Shown here: piece by piece, positions 42,610 through 51,933 of the stretch
Layout: the number at the start of each line of letters is the position of its first letter
Position numbering within the stretch: position 1 is the stretch's first letter
Assembly (NCBI GenBank): GCA_947502885.1
Contig: CANNBP010000007.1
Location: 62,001 to 126,000, forward strand
Source of the DNA: an uncultured Aquimarina sp.
Lineage (GTDB): Bacteria; Bacteroidota; Bacteroidia; Flavobacteriales; Flavobacteriaceae
DNA: 64,000 nucleotides
Direction: 5' to 3'
The notes under the pieces: model-generated
The model's input: only the letters and a program-made list of their open reading frames with translations
What the model was told of the DNA's origin: nothing
Database searches by the model: none
Program-made: the position numbers and the translations under genes

Positions 42610-43449
42610 ATGATTAGAAAAATCACCCCTATGCTGGCAGTTATCTGCCTTTTTTTGACTTCTTGTACTACAGATATCGAAATTAACGATCCGGCATTAC
42701 AGGCAAAAATCGACGGTGAACTGTTTAGATCGGCGATCAAGAAAGCTGTAATTTATGAAGATGGCACATTGGTAATCTCTGGTAGTGCAGATGACCAATC
42801 GATTAGCTTTTCTGTTGTTTCTCCAAAAACAGGTACATATAAAACAGCTCAGCAAGCGATTAATAAAGCTAGTTTTCAAGCAAGCAGTATAGAATTTGTT
42901 TCTAAAGAAGGAGAGACAGATGGGACTGTAGAAATAACTGAGATTTCGAATAATGAAATTTCGGGTAACTTTCATTTTAAAGACCTGAAAGATGAACATG
43001 GCAATTCTATGAATTTTAGCGATGGATGGTTTTATAGGTTGCCACTTGAGAACGCTTCAAAAGAAGAAGAAATTACAGAAGAGATTAATTCTTGTTTACT
43101 TAATGCATCTTTAACAGCAATGGTTGATGGTTCAGAAATGATTACAGATGACCATACAGCAGATGTTTTTGGAGTAGGAGACGTGTCTATTCTTATTAAA
43201 GCAACAAATGATACACAGCAAATAGATATTATATTTCCATCTGATGCAGTACCAGGAACTTACTCTTTAACTGGGTCTGGAGATTACAGTGCATCATATT
43301 CACTAAATAACGATAAGTCTTCTGTTTTATCAGGAAACCTTATCATTACCAGCCATTCAACTGAAACCAAATGTATTAGTGGAAGTTTTGAGTTTAGTAC
43401 CAGAAGTGGTGCTCAGATTTCAGGCGGATCCTTTGAATTTGGATATTAA
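42610..43449 (+). CDS. Lipoprotein of unknown function
   Basis: About 279 residues from the ATG at 42610, chosen because it begins a lipoprotein signal (MIRKITPMLAVICLFLTSC, Cys19). An ATG 42 bp upstream would put 14 extra residues before it. The mature protein is strand-rich in two similar halves, each with an extended hydrophilic Ig-like pattern: a first half through residue ~140 with SISFSVVSPKTGTYKTAQQA and EISGNFHFKDLKDEHGN, and a second half with IDIIFPSDAVPGTYSLTGSG and ISGSFEFSTRSGAQISGGSFEF. The halves look like a tandem duplication of one domain of the DUF6252-like type common in flavobacterial lipoproteins; name uncertain. Confidence 0.75.
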   Translation: MIRKITPMLAVICLFLTSCTTDIEINDPALQAKIDGELFRSAIKKAVIYEDGTLVISGSADDQSISFSVVSPKTGTYKTAQQAINKASFQASSIEFVSKEGETDGTVEITEISNNEISGNFHFKDLKDEHGNSMNFSDGWFYRLPLENASKEEEITEEINSCLLNASLTAMVDGSEMITDDHTADVFGVGDVSILIKATNDTQQIDIIFPSDAVPGTYSLTGSGDYSASYSLNNDKSSVLSGNLIITSHSTETKCISGSFEFSTRSGAQISGGSFEFGY

Positions 43450-43494
43450 AATTACCCCACAGAACAAGGTATTACCTTGCTCAACTGTACTAGT

Positions 43495-43528
43495 AAAACC
43501 GTTCAAATATTAATTGGGCGGTTTTTTT
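43495..43528 (+). terminator. Terminator after the lipoprotein gene
   Basis: 12-bp stem (43495-43506 with 43514-43525, two G-T pairs) followed by a T run. Confidence 0.75.
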
Positions 43529-43667
43529 ATGTAGATATTGAAGAGGTAAATCCAGAAGTAGTTAATAATTCTGAATAACTTTTAGAAAATCAAAGAAGCA
43601 TTTTAGTTATTTTTGAAAGTTCGTAATTGGGATAATACTAACAGATTTTCTAGAAATACCGTTTTAT

Positions 43668-46600
43668 ATGTACTTAGTTTTTGATACCGAAACCACCGGA
43701 TTGCCAAAACGATGGGATGCTCCTATTAGTGATACTGATAACTGGCCAAGGTGTATACAGATAGCATGGCAATTGCATGATGAGATGGGAAATTGTATCG
43801 AGCATCAAGACTATTTGGTAAAACCAGATGGGTTTAATATTCCTTATGATGCAGAAAAAATCCATGGTATTTCTACAGAATTAGCTGCTCAAGATGGAAT
43901 TACATTACAAGAAGTTTTAGATAAGTTTAATATTGCATTGTCTAAAACTAAATTTGTTGTTGGGCAAAATGTAGGTTTTGATGTAAATATCATGGGGGCA
44001 GAATTCTATCGTCTCGGAGTAGGCAATCAGCTTCAGGAGTTACCTGTTTTGGATACATGTACAGAAACTACTGCGCAACTTTGTCAAATACCAGGAGGAA
44101 GAGGAGGAAAATTTAAGCTGCCAACACTTACAGAACTACATCAACATCTTTTTGGAACCGCATTTGGAGAAGCGCATAATGCCACCGCCGATGTAGAAGC
44201 TACTACAAGGTGTTTTCTAGAATTAATTAGAAAACAAATATATACTATAGAGCAATTAGATGTTGCTCCCGATTATTTTGAAAATTTTACGACTGTAAAC
44301 CCAGAGCCAATTGAGCTTATTGGGTTAAAACATATCAATCTGAAAAAAGCTTCTCAGAAAATTCAAGAAGCGTTATCCAAACAAGGGCAATCAGGTTTAT
44401 CAGAAGAAGAAATAAGTCAAAATCTAGCTGCTTTAGATGAAGCAGATTTTGTTCATTTACATAATCATACCCAATTTTCAGTCTTACAATCGACGATAAG
44501 TGTTCCTGATTTGGTTAAAGTGGCTGCAAAACATAAGATGAGAGCTGTAGCTATGACAGATCATGCTAATATGATGGGGGCATTTCATTTTGTTCAGGCA
44601 GTATCTAACCATAATAAAAGTGTAAAAGCAGCAAATGAAGAGGCGATAGAAAATGGAGAAGAACCTATTGGGGTAGAAATGAAACCTATAGTAGGATGCG
44701 AGTTTTTTGTGTGTGAAAATCATACCGATAAATCTCGAAAAGACAATGGGTATCAAGTTGTACTAATAGCCAAAAATAAAAATGGATATCATAATTTGGC
44801 TAAAATGTCTTCTACTGCCTTTGTAGATGGATTTTACTATGTTCCGAGGATAGACAAAGAAGTAATAAAAAAATACAAAGAAGATGTCATGGTGCTTACA
44901 GGAAACCTATATGGAGAGGTTCCTAGTAAAGTGTTGAATATAGGAGAGAAACAAGCAGAAGAAGCGTTGTTATGGTGGCACGAAGAGTTTGGTGATGATT
45001 TGTATATCGAAATCATGCGTCATAATCAAGAAGACGAAAAAAGGGTTAACCAAGTATTGATTGAGTTTGCTAATAAATATGGGATTAAAACCATTGCAAC
45101 CAATAATACATATTACTGTGAAAAAGAAGATGCTAATGCGCATGATATTCTCTTGTGTGTAAAGGATGGGGAGAAACAAGCGACACCTATCGGTAGAGGA
45201 AGAGGTTATAGATATGGTCTGCCTAATCAAGAGTATTATTTTAAGTCTCAAGACGAGATGAAGCGTTTGTTTAAGGATTTGCCTGATGCAATCCTTAATA
45301 TACAAGAGGTTATTGATAAAATAGAGCCATTTGTTCTTGCGCGAGACGTACTGTTACCAGCTTTTGATATTCCAGAACGATTTCAGTCAAAAGAAGATGA
45401 AATAGATGGAGGAAAAAGAGGGGAGAATGCTTATCTAAGACATATTACTTATGAAGGAGCAAAAATACGATATGAAGAGATAACTCCAGAAATAGATGAA
45501 CGTCTGGATTTTGAATTGAAAGTAATAGAAAAAACAGGATATCCTGGTTATTTCTTGATTGTTGAGGATTTTATACGAGCTGCCCGAGATATGGGGGTTT
45601 CTGTAGGACCTGGCCGTGGTTCGGCTGCAGGGTCGGCAGTAGCGTATTGCTTATGGATTACAAATCTAGATCCAATCAAGTATGATCTTCTTTTTGAGCG
45701 TTTTCTTAATCCGGATCGTGTAAGTATGCCTGATATTGATATCGATTTTGATGATGAAGGACGTGGTCGTGTTATGGATTATGTAATAGAGAAATATGGA
45801 GCCAATCAAGTGGCACAGATTATCACTTATGGTACTATGGCGGCCAAATCATCTATTCGAGATACGGCTAGGGTACTGGATCTTCCGTTGGGAGATGCAG
45901 ATCGTATAGCAAAGCTTATTCCTAATATGTCAAAACTCGGAAAGATTTTTGGGGTTGATGAAGCTACGCTTAAAAAGAAATTTAGAAGTGATGAGTTAGA
46001 AAAAGTAAATGAGCTTATTTCTATTGCAGATGGAAATAACCTCGAGGCAGAGATGCTGAATCAGGCAAGGGTTTTAGAAGGTTCTGTACGTAATACAGGA
46101 ATTCATGCTTGTGGGGTGATTATTACCCCAGATGATATTACCAAGTTTGTCCCGGTGGCATTGGCAAAGGACTCTGATATGTATTGTACCCAGTTTGATA
46201 ACTCTGTAGTAGAAAGTGCAGGGTTATTAAAAATGGATTTTCTGGGTTTAAAAACATTAACCTTAATCAAAGACACGGTAAAAATTGTAAAAGCTAAGCA
46301 TGGAGTTGAGTTGGATCCAGAGAATTTCCCACTTGATGATGAAGAGACCTATGCCCTTTTCCAAAGGGGAGAAACAGTAGGAGTGTTTCAATATGAATCT
46401 CCTGGGATGCAAAAATATATGAAGGAGCTTAAGCCTACTGTTTTTGCAGATCTTATTGCAATGAATGCTTTGTATAGACCTGGGCCACTAGAGTATATAC
46501 CTAGTTTTATTAATAGAAAGCATGGTGTTGAGGAGATTATATATGACCTTGAAGCTTGTGAAGAATACCTTCAAGAGACTTATGGTATTACGGTTTATCA

Positions 46601-48050
46601 GGAGCAAGTGATGCTTCTGTCTCAAAAATTGGCTGATTTTACAAAAGGTGAAGCCGATGTCTTGCGTAAAGCAATGGGAAAAAAGCAAAAGGCTGTACTT
46701 GATAAAATGAAACCTAAGTTTATTTCTCAAGCTTCGGCGAAGGGACATGCCGAAGACAAGTTAGAAAAGATATGGAAGGATTGGGAGGCTTTTGCAGCTT
46801 ATGCATTTAATAAGTCTCACTCTACTTGCTACGCATGGATAGCATATCAAACGGCATATCTTAAAGCGCATTACCCTGCAGAATACATGGCGGCAGTTCT
46901 TTCAAATAATATGAACGATATCAAGCAGGTAACGTTCTTTATGGAAGAGTGTAAGCGTATGAAATTGGATGTTTTGGGGCCTGATGTAAATGAATCATAT
47001 CGTAAATTTTCGGTAAATAAAGATGGAGCCGTTCGATTTGGAATGGGTGCAATTAAAGGAGTGGGTACTGGGGCTGTAGCAACAATAGTTGAAAACAGGA
47101 AAGAAGCACCGTATAGGTCAATTTTTGATCTTGCCAAGCGTATCGACCTGCGCGCAGCCAATAAAAAAGCCTTTGAAAGTTTAGCATTGGCAGGAGGGTT
47201 TGATTCTTTTGGAGATACACATAGAGGACAATATTTTCATGAAGAAGGAGATGGGGTTACTTTTTTAGAAAAAGCGATGCGGTATGGATCAAAATTTCAG
47301 GAAAGCGAAAACTCATCACAGGTAAGTCTTTTTGGTGAGGCGAGTGATGTACAAATCCCAGAACCTGTAGTGCCGCCTTGTGAAGAATGGGGGACCATGG
47401 AAAAATTAGCTAGAGAGAAAGAGGTAGTAGGGATTTATCTATCAGGACATCCTTTGGATGATTTTAAATATGAGATGAAGTATTTTTGCAATGGTACATT
47501 GCTCAATTTTATAGATTTAGAAGCTAATGTTAATAGAGAGATTTCATTTGGCGGAGTGATTAGTAATGTAGAGCATAGGACGTCTAAAAATGGAAAAGGA
47601 TGGGCTACATTTACTATAGAGGATTATAATACTGCATACGAATTTAGAGTTTTTGGTGAAGAGTATTTAAAGCATAGACCTTTTTTGGTTAAAAGCACAT
47701 TTGTGTATACTAAAGCCTTTATTAAAGAAGGTTGGGTGAATAGGGATACAGGAAAAAAAGGAGATCCAAGAATACAATTTAATAGTTTTCAGTTATTGCA
47801 TGATGTGATGGAGGCCTATGCAAGAAAGCTTACGATTCAAATGGATATAAATGAGCTTTCTGATAGTAGAATTGATAGTTTAAAGGAATTGTTGACAGAA
47901 CATTCAGGAAATCATACGCTCAATTTTGTAATCTATGAAATGGCTGAGAAATTAAAATTGCATATGCCTAGTAGAAAACAAAAAGTTAATATATCACAAG
48001 ACTTATTAATTGCGCTAGAGGATGAATCTATCTATTATAAGTTGAATTAA
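43668..48050 (+). CDS. dnaE: DNA polymerase III alpha subunit with fused proofreading exonuclease
   Basis: A 1460-residue replicative polymerase. Residues 1-190 are a DEDDh 3'-5' exonuclease of the epsilon type: Asp6/Glu8 in VFDTETTG, an Asp in NVGFDVN, and His170/Asp175 in EAHNATADVEAT. From about 262 the PHP domain starts (VHLHNHTQFSVL), then the palm with GPGRGSAAGS and the catalytic Asp cluster PDIDIDFDDEGR, the fingers (ALYRPGPLEYI, AYAFNKSHSTCYAWIAYQTAYLKAHYP), a helix-hairpin-helix region, and an OB fold (EISFGGVISNVEHRTSKNGKGW). DnaE of E. coli is 1160 residues without the exonuclease. Fusion to the exonuclease is a regular feature of Bacteroidota DnaE. Single gene ending at a strong hairpin. 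Confidence 0.97.
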   Translation: MYLVFDTETTGLPKRWDAPISDTDNWPRCIQIAWQLHDEMGNCIEHQDYLVKPDGFNIPYDAEKIHGISTELAAQDGITLQEVLDKFNIALSKTKFVVGQNVGFDVNIMGAEFYRLGVGNQLQELPVLDTCTETTAQLCQIPGGRGGKFKLPTLTELHQHLFGTAFGEAHNATADVEATTRCFLELIRKQIYTIEQLDVAPDYFENFTTVNPEPIELIGLKHINLKKASQKIQEALSKQGQSGLSEEEISQNLAALDEADFVHLHNHTQFSVLQSTISVPDLVKVAAKHKMRAVAMTDHANMMGAFHFVQAVSNHNKSVKAANEEAIENGEEPIGVEMKPIVGCEFFVCENHTDKSRKDNGYQVVLIAKNKNGYHNLAKMSSTAFVDGFYYVPRIDKEVIKKYKEDVMVLTGNLYGEVPSKVLNIGEKQAEEALLWWHEEFGDDLYIEIMRHNQEDEKRVNQVLIEFANKYGIKTIATNNTYYCEKEDANAHDILLCVKDGEKQATPIGRGRGYRYGLPNQEYYFKSQDEMKRLFKDLPDAILNIQEVIDKIEPFVLARDVLLPAFDIPERFQSKEDEIDGGKRGENAYLRHITYEGAKIRYEEITPEIDERLDFELKVIEKTGYPGYFLIVEDFIRAARDMGVSVGPGRGSAAGSAVAYCLWITNLDPIKYDLLFERFLNPDRVSMPDIDIDFDDEGRGRVMDYVIEKYGANQVAQIITYGTMAAKSSIRDTARVLDLPLGDADRIAKLIPNMSKLGKIFGVDEATLKKKFRSDELEKVNELISIADGNNLEAEMLNQARVLEGSVRNTGIHACGVIITPDDITKFVPVALAKDSDMYCTQFDNSVVESAGLLKMDFLGLKTLTLIKDTVKIVKAKHGVELDPENFPLDDEETYALFQRGETVGVFQYESPGMQKYMKELKPTVFADLIAMNALYRPGPLEYIPSFINRKHGVEEIIYDLEACEEYLQETYGITVYQEQVMLLSQKLADFTKGEADVLRKAMGKKQKAVLDKMKPKFISQASAKGHAEDKLEKIWKDWEAFAAYAFNKSHSTCYAWIAYQTAYLKAHYPAEYMAAVLSNNMNDIKQVTFFMEECKRMKLDVLGPDVNESYRKFSVNKDGAVRFGMGAIKGVGTGAVATIVENRKEAPYRSIFDLAKRIDLRAANKKAFESLALAGGFDSFGDTHRGQYFHEEGDGVTFLEKAMRYGSKFQESENSSQVSLFGEASDVQIPEPVVPPCEEWGTMEKLAREKEVVGIYLSGHPLDDFKYEMKYFCNGTLLNFIDLEANVNREISFGGVISNVEHRTSKNGKGWATFTIEDYNTAYEFRVFGEEYLKHRPFLVKSTFVYTKAFIKEGWVNRDTGKKGDPRIQFNSFQLLHDVMEAYARKLTIQMDINELSDSRIDSLKELLTEHSGNHTLNFVIYEMAEKLKLHMPSRKQKVNISQDLLIALEDESIYYKLN

Positions 48051-48082
48051 TAAGTAAGGAGTACTTAAAATAAATAAATAGG

Positions 48083-48130
48083 AGGTCAGCCTTTTTTATG
48101 ATTTAAATTATAAAAAAGATTGACTTTTTT
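48083..48130 (+). terminator. Terminator after dnaE
   Basis: Long stem: 48083-48099 (AGGTCAGCCTTTTTTAT) pairs with 48110-48126 with few mismatches, loop of about 10 nt, then a T run to 48130. Confidence 0.8.
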
Positions 48131-48196
48131 CGATATAGTCTATTGTATTTTTAAGTGTTTTTTCAATATTCATTTATATAAAATAACATTTCTAAT

Positions 48197-48214
48197 GTGT
48201 TAGAAATCTAACAC
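48197..48214. promoter_or_regulatory. Perfect 18-bp palindrome, possible operator
   Basis: GTGTTAGA-AA-TCTAACAC, arms of 8 bp. It lies in the otherwise empty 470-bp gap between dnaE and the broken lipoprotein gene, about 310 bp before the latter. It could be a binding site for a dimeric regulator; no other copy was seen in the window. Confidence 0.35.
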
Positions 48215-48522
48215 TTGAGAGGATTTTTGTTTTGGATAAAAAGTATGGATTTATGTTAATTAAATGCCAAAATCAGGCTTTAGTAAATACTTATATTTTG
48301 CTTATTTTTTCTTCTAATCCCTTTTAAATCAGTATAATCATACTTTATTAAATAAATAGATCTTATCAGTTTTATTTATTTTAAATCTTCTTCTTCGTAA
48401 GTATGAAATGTTGCCGGCGTCTCAATATATATATCAAAACTTTAATAACAATTTTTGATGCCTAAAGATGATTGGCCAATTGTCATTTTTTAAGATTATT
48501 AAAACCTTTAAATACACAAAAA

Positions 48523-49856
48523 ATGAAAAAGATTAGAATAATGCTCTTAAGCCTGTTAGCCACCTTTTTATTTGTGGCATGTAGTAATGATGATGCTACT
48601 ATTGTTGAAGAACAACCAGTAGCTGATGCTAAATTTGGAAAATCCTTTAAAGCTTTAAAAGAAGCTAAACTGCTATTAAGAAGCATTTGGCGAGATGGTG
48701 GGGTGCCTTACAATGCTAAGCATCCTGCTCTTAGATTTGCTTCAGAACAAAATGTTTTTTTGCCTAGTGTGCTGGGGATTGACTACCGAATAGATAGATC
48801 TGTGGTTCCGGCAGGGCCTACAGCGCGATTTCCTATGTTTAAAGGTTGGGAGACAACTCCAGATGGTTTGAGAAAATGTTATTATGTGATAACAGAAGCA
48901 TCGGATCGAAAAATGGTAAAAAACTAGGAGTTATTTTTTCACCTAGAATGGCCGAGGCTATAGGTTCTGGAGGAGAACAGAATGCATATTGGACTCGTAG
49001 AGGGAGATTGGTTTTTGAAGGCTCAGTAGATTTTTCTCCTAAGAGATCATTAGTGCCAGGTGCGGCAAATGGATTGTTATTTGGTTTTCCGCCAGCAGAA
49101 GTTAACCCTGGGGCAATAGCCGATTCAAAATGGTCTTCGTATGTAGTGTTGCCAAGTGGAGTTGTTATTAATGCACAAATGGTGGCAAATAGCACAGGTA
49201 TTCATGATAGAATACCACATCCAGATGGTAACGGTCCTGCCCAAGAAGATGACTTAAATAACCCAAATTTTGCTCCTGATCAGGCTTCTGTAGTAATGCA
49301 GCTTTTAGATGGATGGCAAGATGGTAAACCATACTATTTTCATATTGTTACTGATACTTCTGATCCAGGACCAGCAACTATTGAGTTAGGTGTTTTTGCT
49401 CCGAGATTAGCTAATTTGCCAACTTTTGGATTGTTTCCTGGTGGTTCTATGTTACCTTTTAGTCCTACTGCCAATGGTAGAACGATAGATACAGATGGTT
49501 TTGGAGTTCAAGGGCTAAATGCTGCATCGTTAAGTGATAGGCAAGTACAAGACCCCACAAATACGTTTCCAATCGATCCGAGAGATGAGAGATACGCTCC
49601 TATGTGGGATGCTCATGTTACCGAGTTTACTATTCCAGAGACCGATCGCCCTATTTTGAGAAGTTTTGATCAAATAAATGAGCTTTTAGCAGATGGAACC
49701 TTAATTCCTTTTAGAGGAAATGCAAACCCAAGTCCACTGGCAAACTCATTGTCTGACTTGTTAACAGCAACTGGTGCTATAATCAATTGTCCCGTAATAA
49801 CGCAGCCCGAAGCAAGTGTGATTGGTACTCAAATAGGATTGCCTCGTAACTATTAA
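48523..49856 (+). pseudogene. Frameshifted lipoprotein gene of unknown function
   Basis: The 5' part starts at ATG 48523 with a lipoprotein signal (MKKIRIMLLSLLATFLFVAC, Cys20) followed by SNDD, typical of flavobacterial surface lipoproteins. Its frame stops at 48925-48927. The reading continues in another frame from about 48909: joining at the A run 48909-48913 (five A, six needed) gives an unbroken protein of about 444 residues, ASDRK|NGKKLGVIFSPRMAEAIG. The second part continues to 49856 without further damage. The upstream ATG at 48846 is therefore not a real start. Either a true frameshift mutation or a one-base error in the sequence. The product is a Pro/Gly/Asp-rich protein that I do not recognise. 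Confidence 0.72.
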
Positions 49857-49862
49857 TAACTC

Positions 49863-49905
49863 AAAGCGAACAATACGATGTATTTCGTGTTGTTTGCTTT
49901 TTTTT
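49863..49905 (+). terminator. Terminator after the broken lipoprotein gene
   Basis: 16-bp stem (49863-49878 with 49885-49900, G-T pairs tolerated) followed by a T run. The presence of a proper terminator fits a gene damaged only recently. Confidence 0.75.
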
Positions 49906-50132
49906 ACCGAAACATGTTTCTTGTAGGAGTTTTGATTTTTTTTGAGAAATTTAGAAGAATTTGAGGTTGATAAAATACCCTTGTTTGGTGTGTGAAAAAA
50001 TCATGATTTTATGTGTTATATATTGTTAATCTGTGAGATACATATGTTTTGGTCATGTTTAGTATCAGGAAATCAAATAACCCTATAATGAAAACAAATA
50101 TCATCAATGTAAGCTTTGGTAGAATTATTGAC

Positions 50133-50140
50133 TAATTTTG
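50133..50140 (+). promoter_or_regulatory. -7 promoter box (TAATTTTG) of trxA
   Basis: Matches TAnnTTTG, 40 nt before the thioredoxin ATG. The remaining part of the 324-bp gap (49857-50180) holds only the terminator of the previous gene. Confidence 0.45.
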
Positions 50141-50180
50141 GGAATATTAAATTAATGAGAACTTTAAACAAAAAATAATT

Positions 50181-50498
50181 ATGGCACTAGAGATAACAGA
50201 TGCTACTTTTGATGAAGTAGTACTTAAAAGTGATAAACCAGTATTAGTTGATTTTTGGGCTGCTTGGTGTGGTCCATGTAGAATGGTTGGTCCTATTATT
50301 GAGCAAATTAGCGAGGAATATACAGGAAAAGCTGTTGTTGGTAAGGTAGATGTAGATGCGAATCAGGAATTTGCAGCTAAGTATGGAGTAAGAAACATTC
50401 CTACTGTTTTGGTTTTTCAGAATGGTGAAGTTGTAGGGCGCCAAGTAGGTGTTTCTCCTAAGAATGTTTATGCAGAAGCTCTAGATTCTCTTTTATAG
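50181..50498 (+). CDS. trxA: Thioredoxin
   Basis: A 105-residue cytoplasmic thioredoxin with the redox motif W-C-G-P-C in VDFWAAWCGPCRMVGP, the cis-Pro in VRNIPTVLVF and the final GVSPKN region; length equal to E. coli TrxA. It reduces disulphides of cytoplasmic proteins. It has its own terminator 22 bp after the stop, so it is a single-gene unit. Confidence 0.97.
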   Translation: MALEITDATFDEVVLKSDKPVLVDFWAAWCGPCRMVGPIIEQISEEYTGKAVVGKVDVDANQEFAAKYGVRNIPTVLVFQNGEVVGRQVGVSPKNVYAEALDSLL

Positions 50499-50520
50499 AA
50501 ATATAATTATCCGAAATATA

Positions 50521-50554
50521 AAAAAGGTTTGATATATGTGTCAAACCTTTTTTT
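50521..50554 (+). terminator. Terminator after trxA
   Basis: Perfect 12-bp stem (50521-50532 with 50541-50552), 8-nt loop, T run. Confidence 0.85.
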
Positions 50555-50642
50555 ATGGAAACTAATTTTGTAATATGTATATTGTTGTCATTATCAAGTA
50601 AGAATGATGATGATGATTGTGAATTTTATGAAAAAATAATTT

Positions 50643-51572
50643 ATGGATATCCAGAAGGAAATTAATAAGACAAAAGGATTTACAAATCTTGAGTTGCTTG
50701 CAAAACAGGTGGTAGAAGGTTTTATTTCGGGTATGCATAAGAGTCCGTTTCATGGGTTTTCTGCAGAGTTTGCAGAGCATAAGGTGTATAATAATGGTGA
50801 GAGCACAAAGCATATCGATTGGAAGCTGTTTGCAAGAACAGATAAGTTGTATACCAAAAGATATGAAGAAGAAACAAATCTAAGATGCCATATTATTTTG
50901 GATAACTCTTCTTCTATGCATTACCCAAAAATTAAGGAGCATCATCTAGAATCGCTTAATAAGATTAGTTTTTCTGTATTAGCAACGGCTTGTCTTATGA
51001 ATATTTTAAAAAAGCAAAGAGATGCAATTGGTTTAAGTATTTATAGCGATGCGTATGATTATTACGCACCCGAAAAAGGAAGCGAAAGGCATCATCAAAT
51101 GCTACTCAATAGGTTAGATGAAACATTGTTGAGTACCTCAAATAATAAAAACACCGATACATTTACATTTTTACATCTTATTGCAGAAAAGATTCATAGA
51201 AGATCTTTAATTTTTTTGTTTACAGATATGTTTCAGGCTACTTCGAATCCAGAAAAACTATTTGAAGCCTTAAGACATCTTAAATATAATAAACATGAAG
51301 TGATTCTTTTTCACACATTTGATGGAGAGAAAGAATTGAACTTTGATTTTAGTAATCGACCAACTCGATTTGTTGATGTTGAAACAGGTGAACATATAAA
51401 TTTATATGCAGATACTGTCAAGGATAATTATCAAAAAGCGGTGTCTTCTTATTTCTATGATTTAAAAATGAAATGCGCTCAATACGGAATAAAGTATGTA
51501 GAGGCAGATACGACAAAAGATTTTGATAAAATTTTGACAACCTATTTTGTTGAGAGACAGAAATTTGCTTAA
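50643..51572 (+). CDS. DUF58 domain protein (MoxR-associated vWA-like)
   Basis: A 309-residue protein with the DUF58 core: GKHKSPFHGFSAEFAEHK-like region, the signature YNNGESTKHIDWKLFARTDKLY, and a following vWA-like fold whose MIDAS-type start reads HIILDNSSSMHYP (D-x-S-x-S). DUF58 proteins usually accompany a MoxR ATPase and act as chaperone-like adaptors for protein or metal-cofactor assembly; here no moxR gene is next to it. No membrane span. Placed between trxA and tRNA-Asp. Confidence 0.88.
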   Translation: MDIQKEINKTKGFTNLELLAKQVVEGFISGMHKSPFHGFSAEFAEHKVYNNGESTKHIDWKLFARTDKLYTKRYEEETNLRCHIILDNSSSMHYPKIKEHHLESLNKISFSVLATACLMNILKKQRDAIGLSIYSDAYDYYAPEKGSERHHQMLLNRLDETLLSTSNNKNTDTFTFLHLIAEKIHRRSLIFLFTDMFQATSNPEKLFEALRHLKYNKHEVILFHTFDGEKELNFDFSNRPTRFVDVETGEHINLYADTVKDNYQKAVSSYFYDLKMKCAQYGIKYVEADTTKDFDKILTTYFVERQKFA

Positions 51573-51609
51573 ATAATTGAAATTTTATTTAAAAAAAAAG
51601 GCAAAAAGG

Positions 51610-51640
51610 TTTGTGAGAACTAAAATGAGGTGTATATTTG
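51610..51640 (+). promoter_or_regulatory. Bacteroidota-type promoter of tRNA-Asp
   Basis: TTTG (51610-51613), exactly 19 nt, then TATATTTG (51633-51640); the tRNA begins 26 nt later. A textbook match to the Bacteroidota housekeeping promoter. Confidence 0.8.
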
Positions 51641-51665
51641 CAACCGCAATAAGCAATAAGGCTTT

Positions 51666-51739
51666 GGTCTGGTAGTTCAGTTGGTTAGAATACCTGCCTG
51701 TCACGCAGGGGGTCGCGGGTTCGAGTCCCGTCCAGACCG
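51666..51739 (+). tRNA. tRNA-Asp (anticodon GTC)
   Basis: 74 nt forming a full cloverleaf: acceptor stem GGTCTGG/CCAGACC with discriminator G, D loop AGTTCAGTTGGTTAGA, anticodon stem CCTGC/GCAGG around the loop CTGTCAC (anticodon GTC), and T arm GCGGGTTCGAGTCCCGT. CCA is not encoded in full (CA follows). Own promoter and terminator. Confidence 0.97.
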
Positions 51740-51751
51740 CAAAATTGCTCA

Positions 51752-51784
51752 AAAAGCTTCAATTTAATATTGAAGCTTTTTTTT
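51752..51784 (+). terminator. Terminator after tRNA-Asp
   Basis: Stem AAAAGCTTCAAT (from 51752) with ATTGAAGCTTTT (to 51780), short AT-rich loop, then T to 51784. Confidence 0.85.
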
Positions 51785-51906
51785 GCAAAAAGATGTTGTG
51801 TTGTCTCACGCATGTCGTGAGTGGTTTAGTAGTAAACCAATGAGAAGCTTTTCCATAAATTTGGAGAGGCTTTTTTAGTTTTAGGGATATTTGTTTTACA
51901 AATTTT

Positions 51907-51914
51907 TATATTTG
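51907..51914 (+). promoter_or_regulatory. -7 promoter box (TATATTTG) before the MerR-type gene
   Basis: Matches TAnnTTTG, 19 nt before the TTG start at 51934. Probably drives the carotenoid operon and is a candidate site for control by the MerR-type product. Confidence 0.5.
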
Positions 51915-51933
51915 AATAACAAAAGAATATATT

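Noticed and set aside
48905..48915. Programmed -1 frameshift in the lipoprotein gene
   Set aside because: The A-rich site is not a proper X-XXY-YYZ heptamer and no downstream stimulatory hairpin was evident.
48846..48945. ATG at 48846 as an independent start of a second protein
   Set aside because: The residues after it before the joint do not fit, while joining at 48909-48913 gives a continuous lipoprotein.
51825..51878. Second terminator hairpin before the MerR-type gene
   Set aside because: The arms pair only in part; not strong enough to call.
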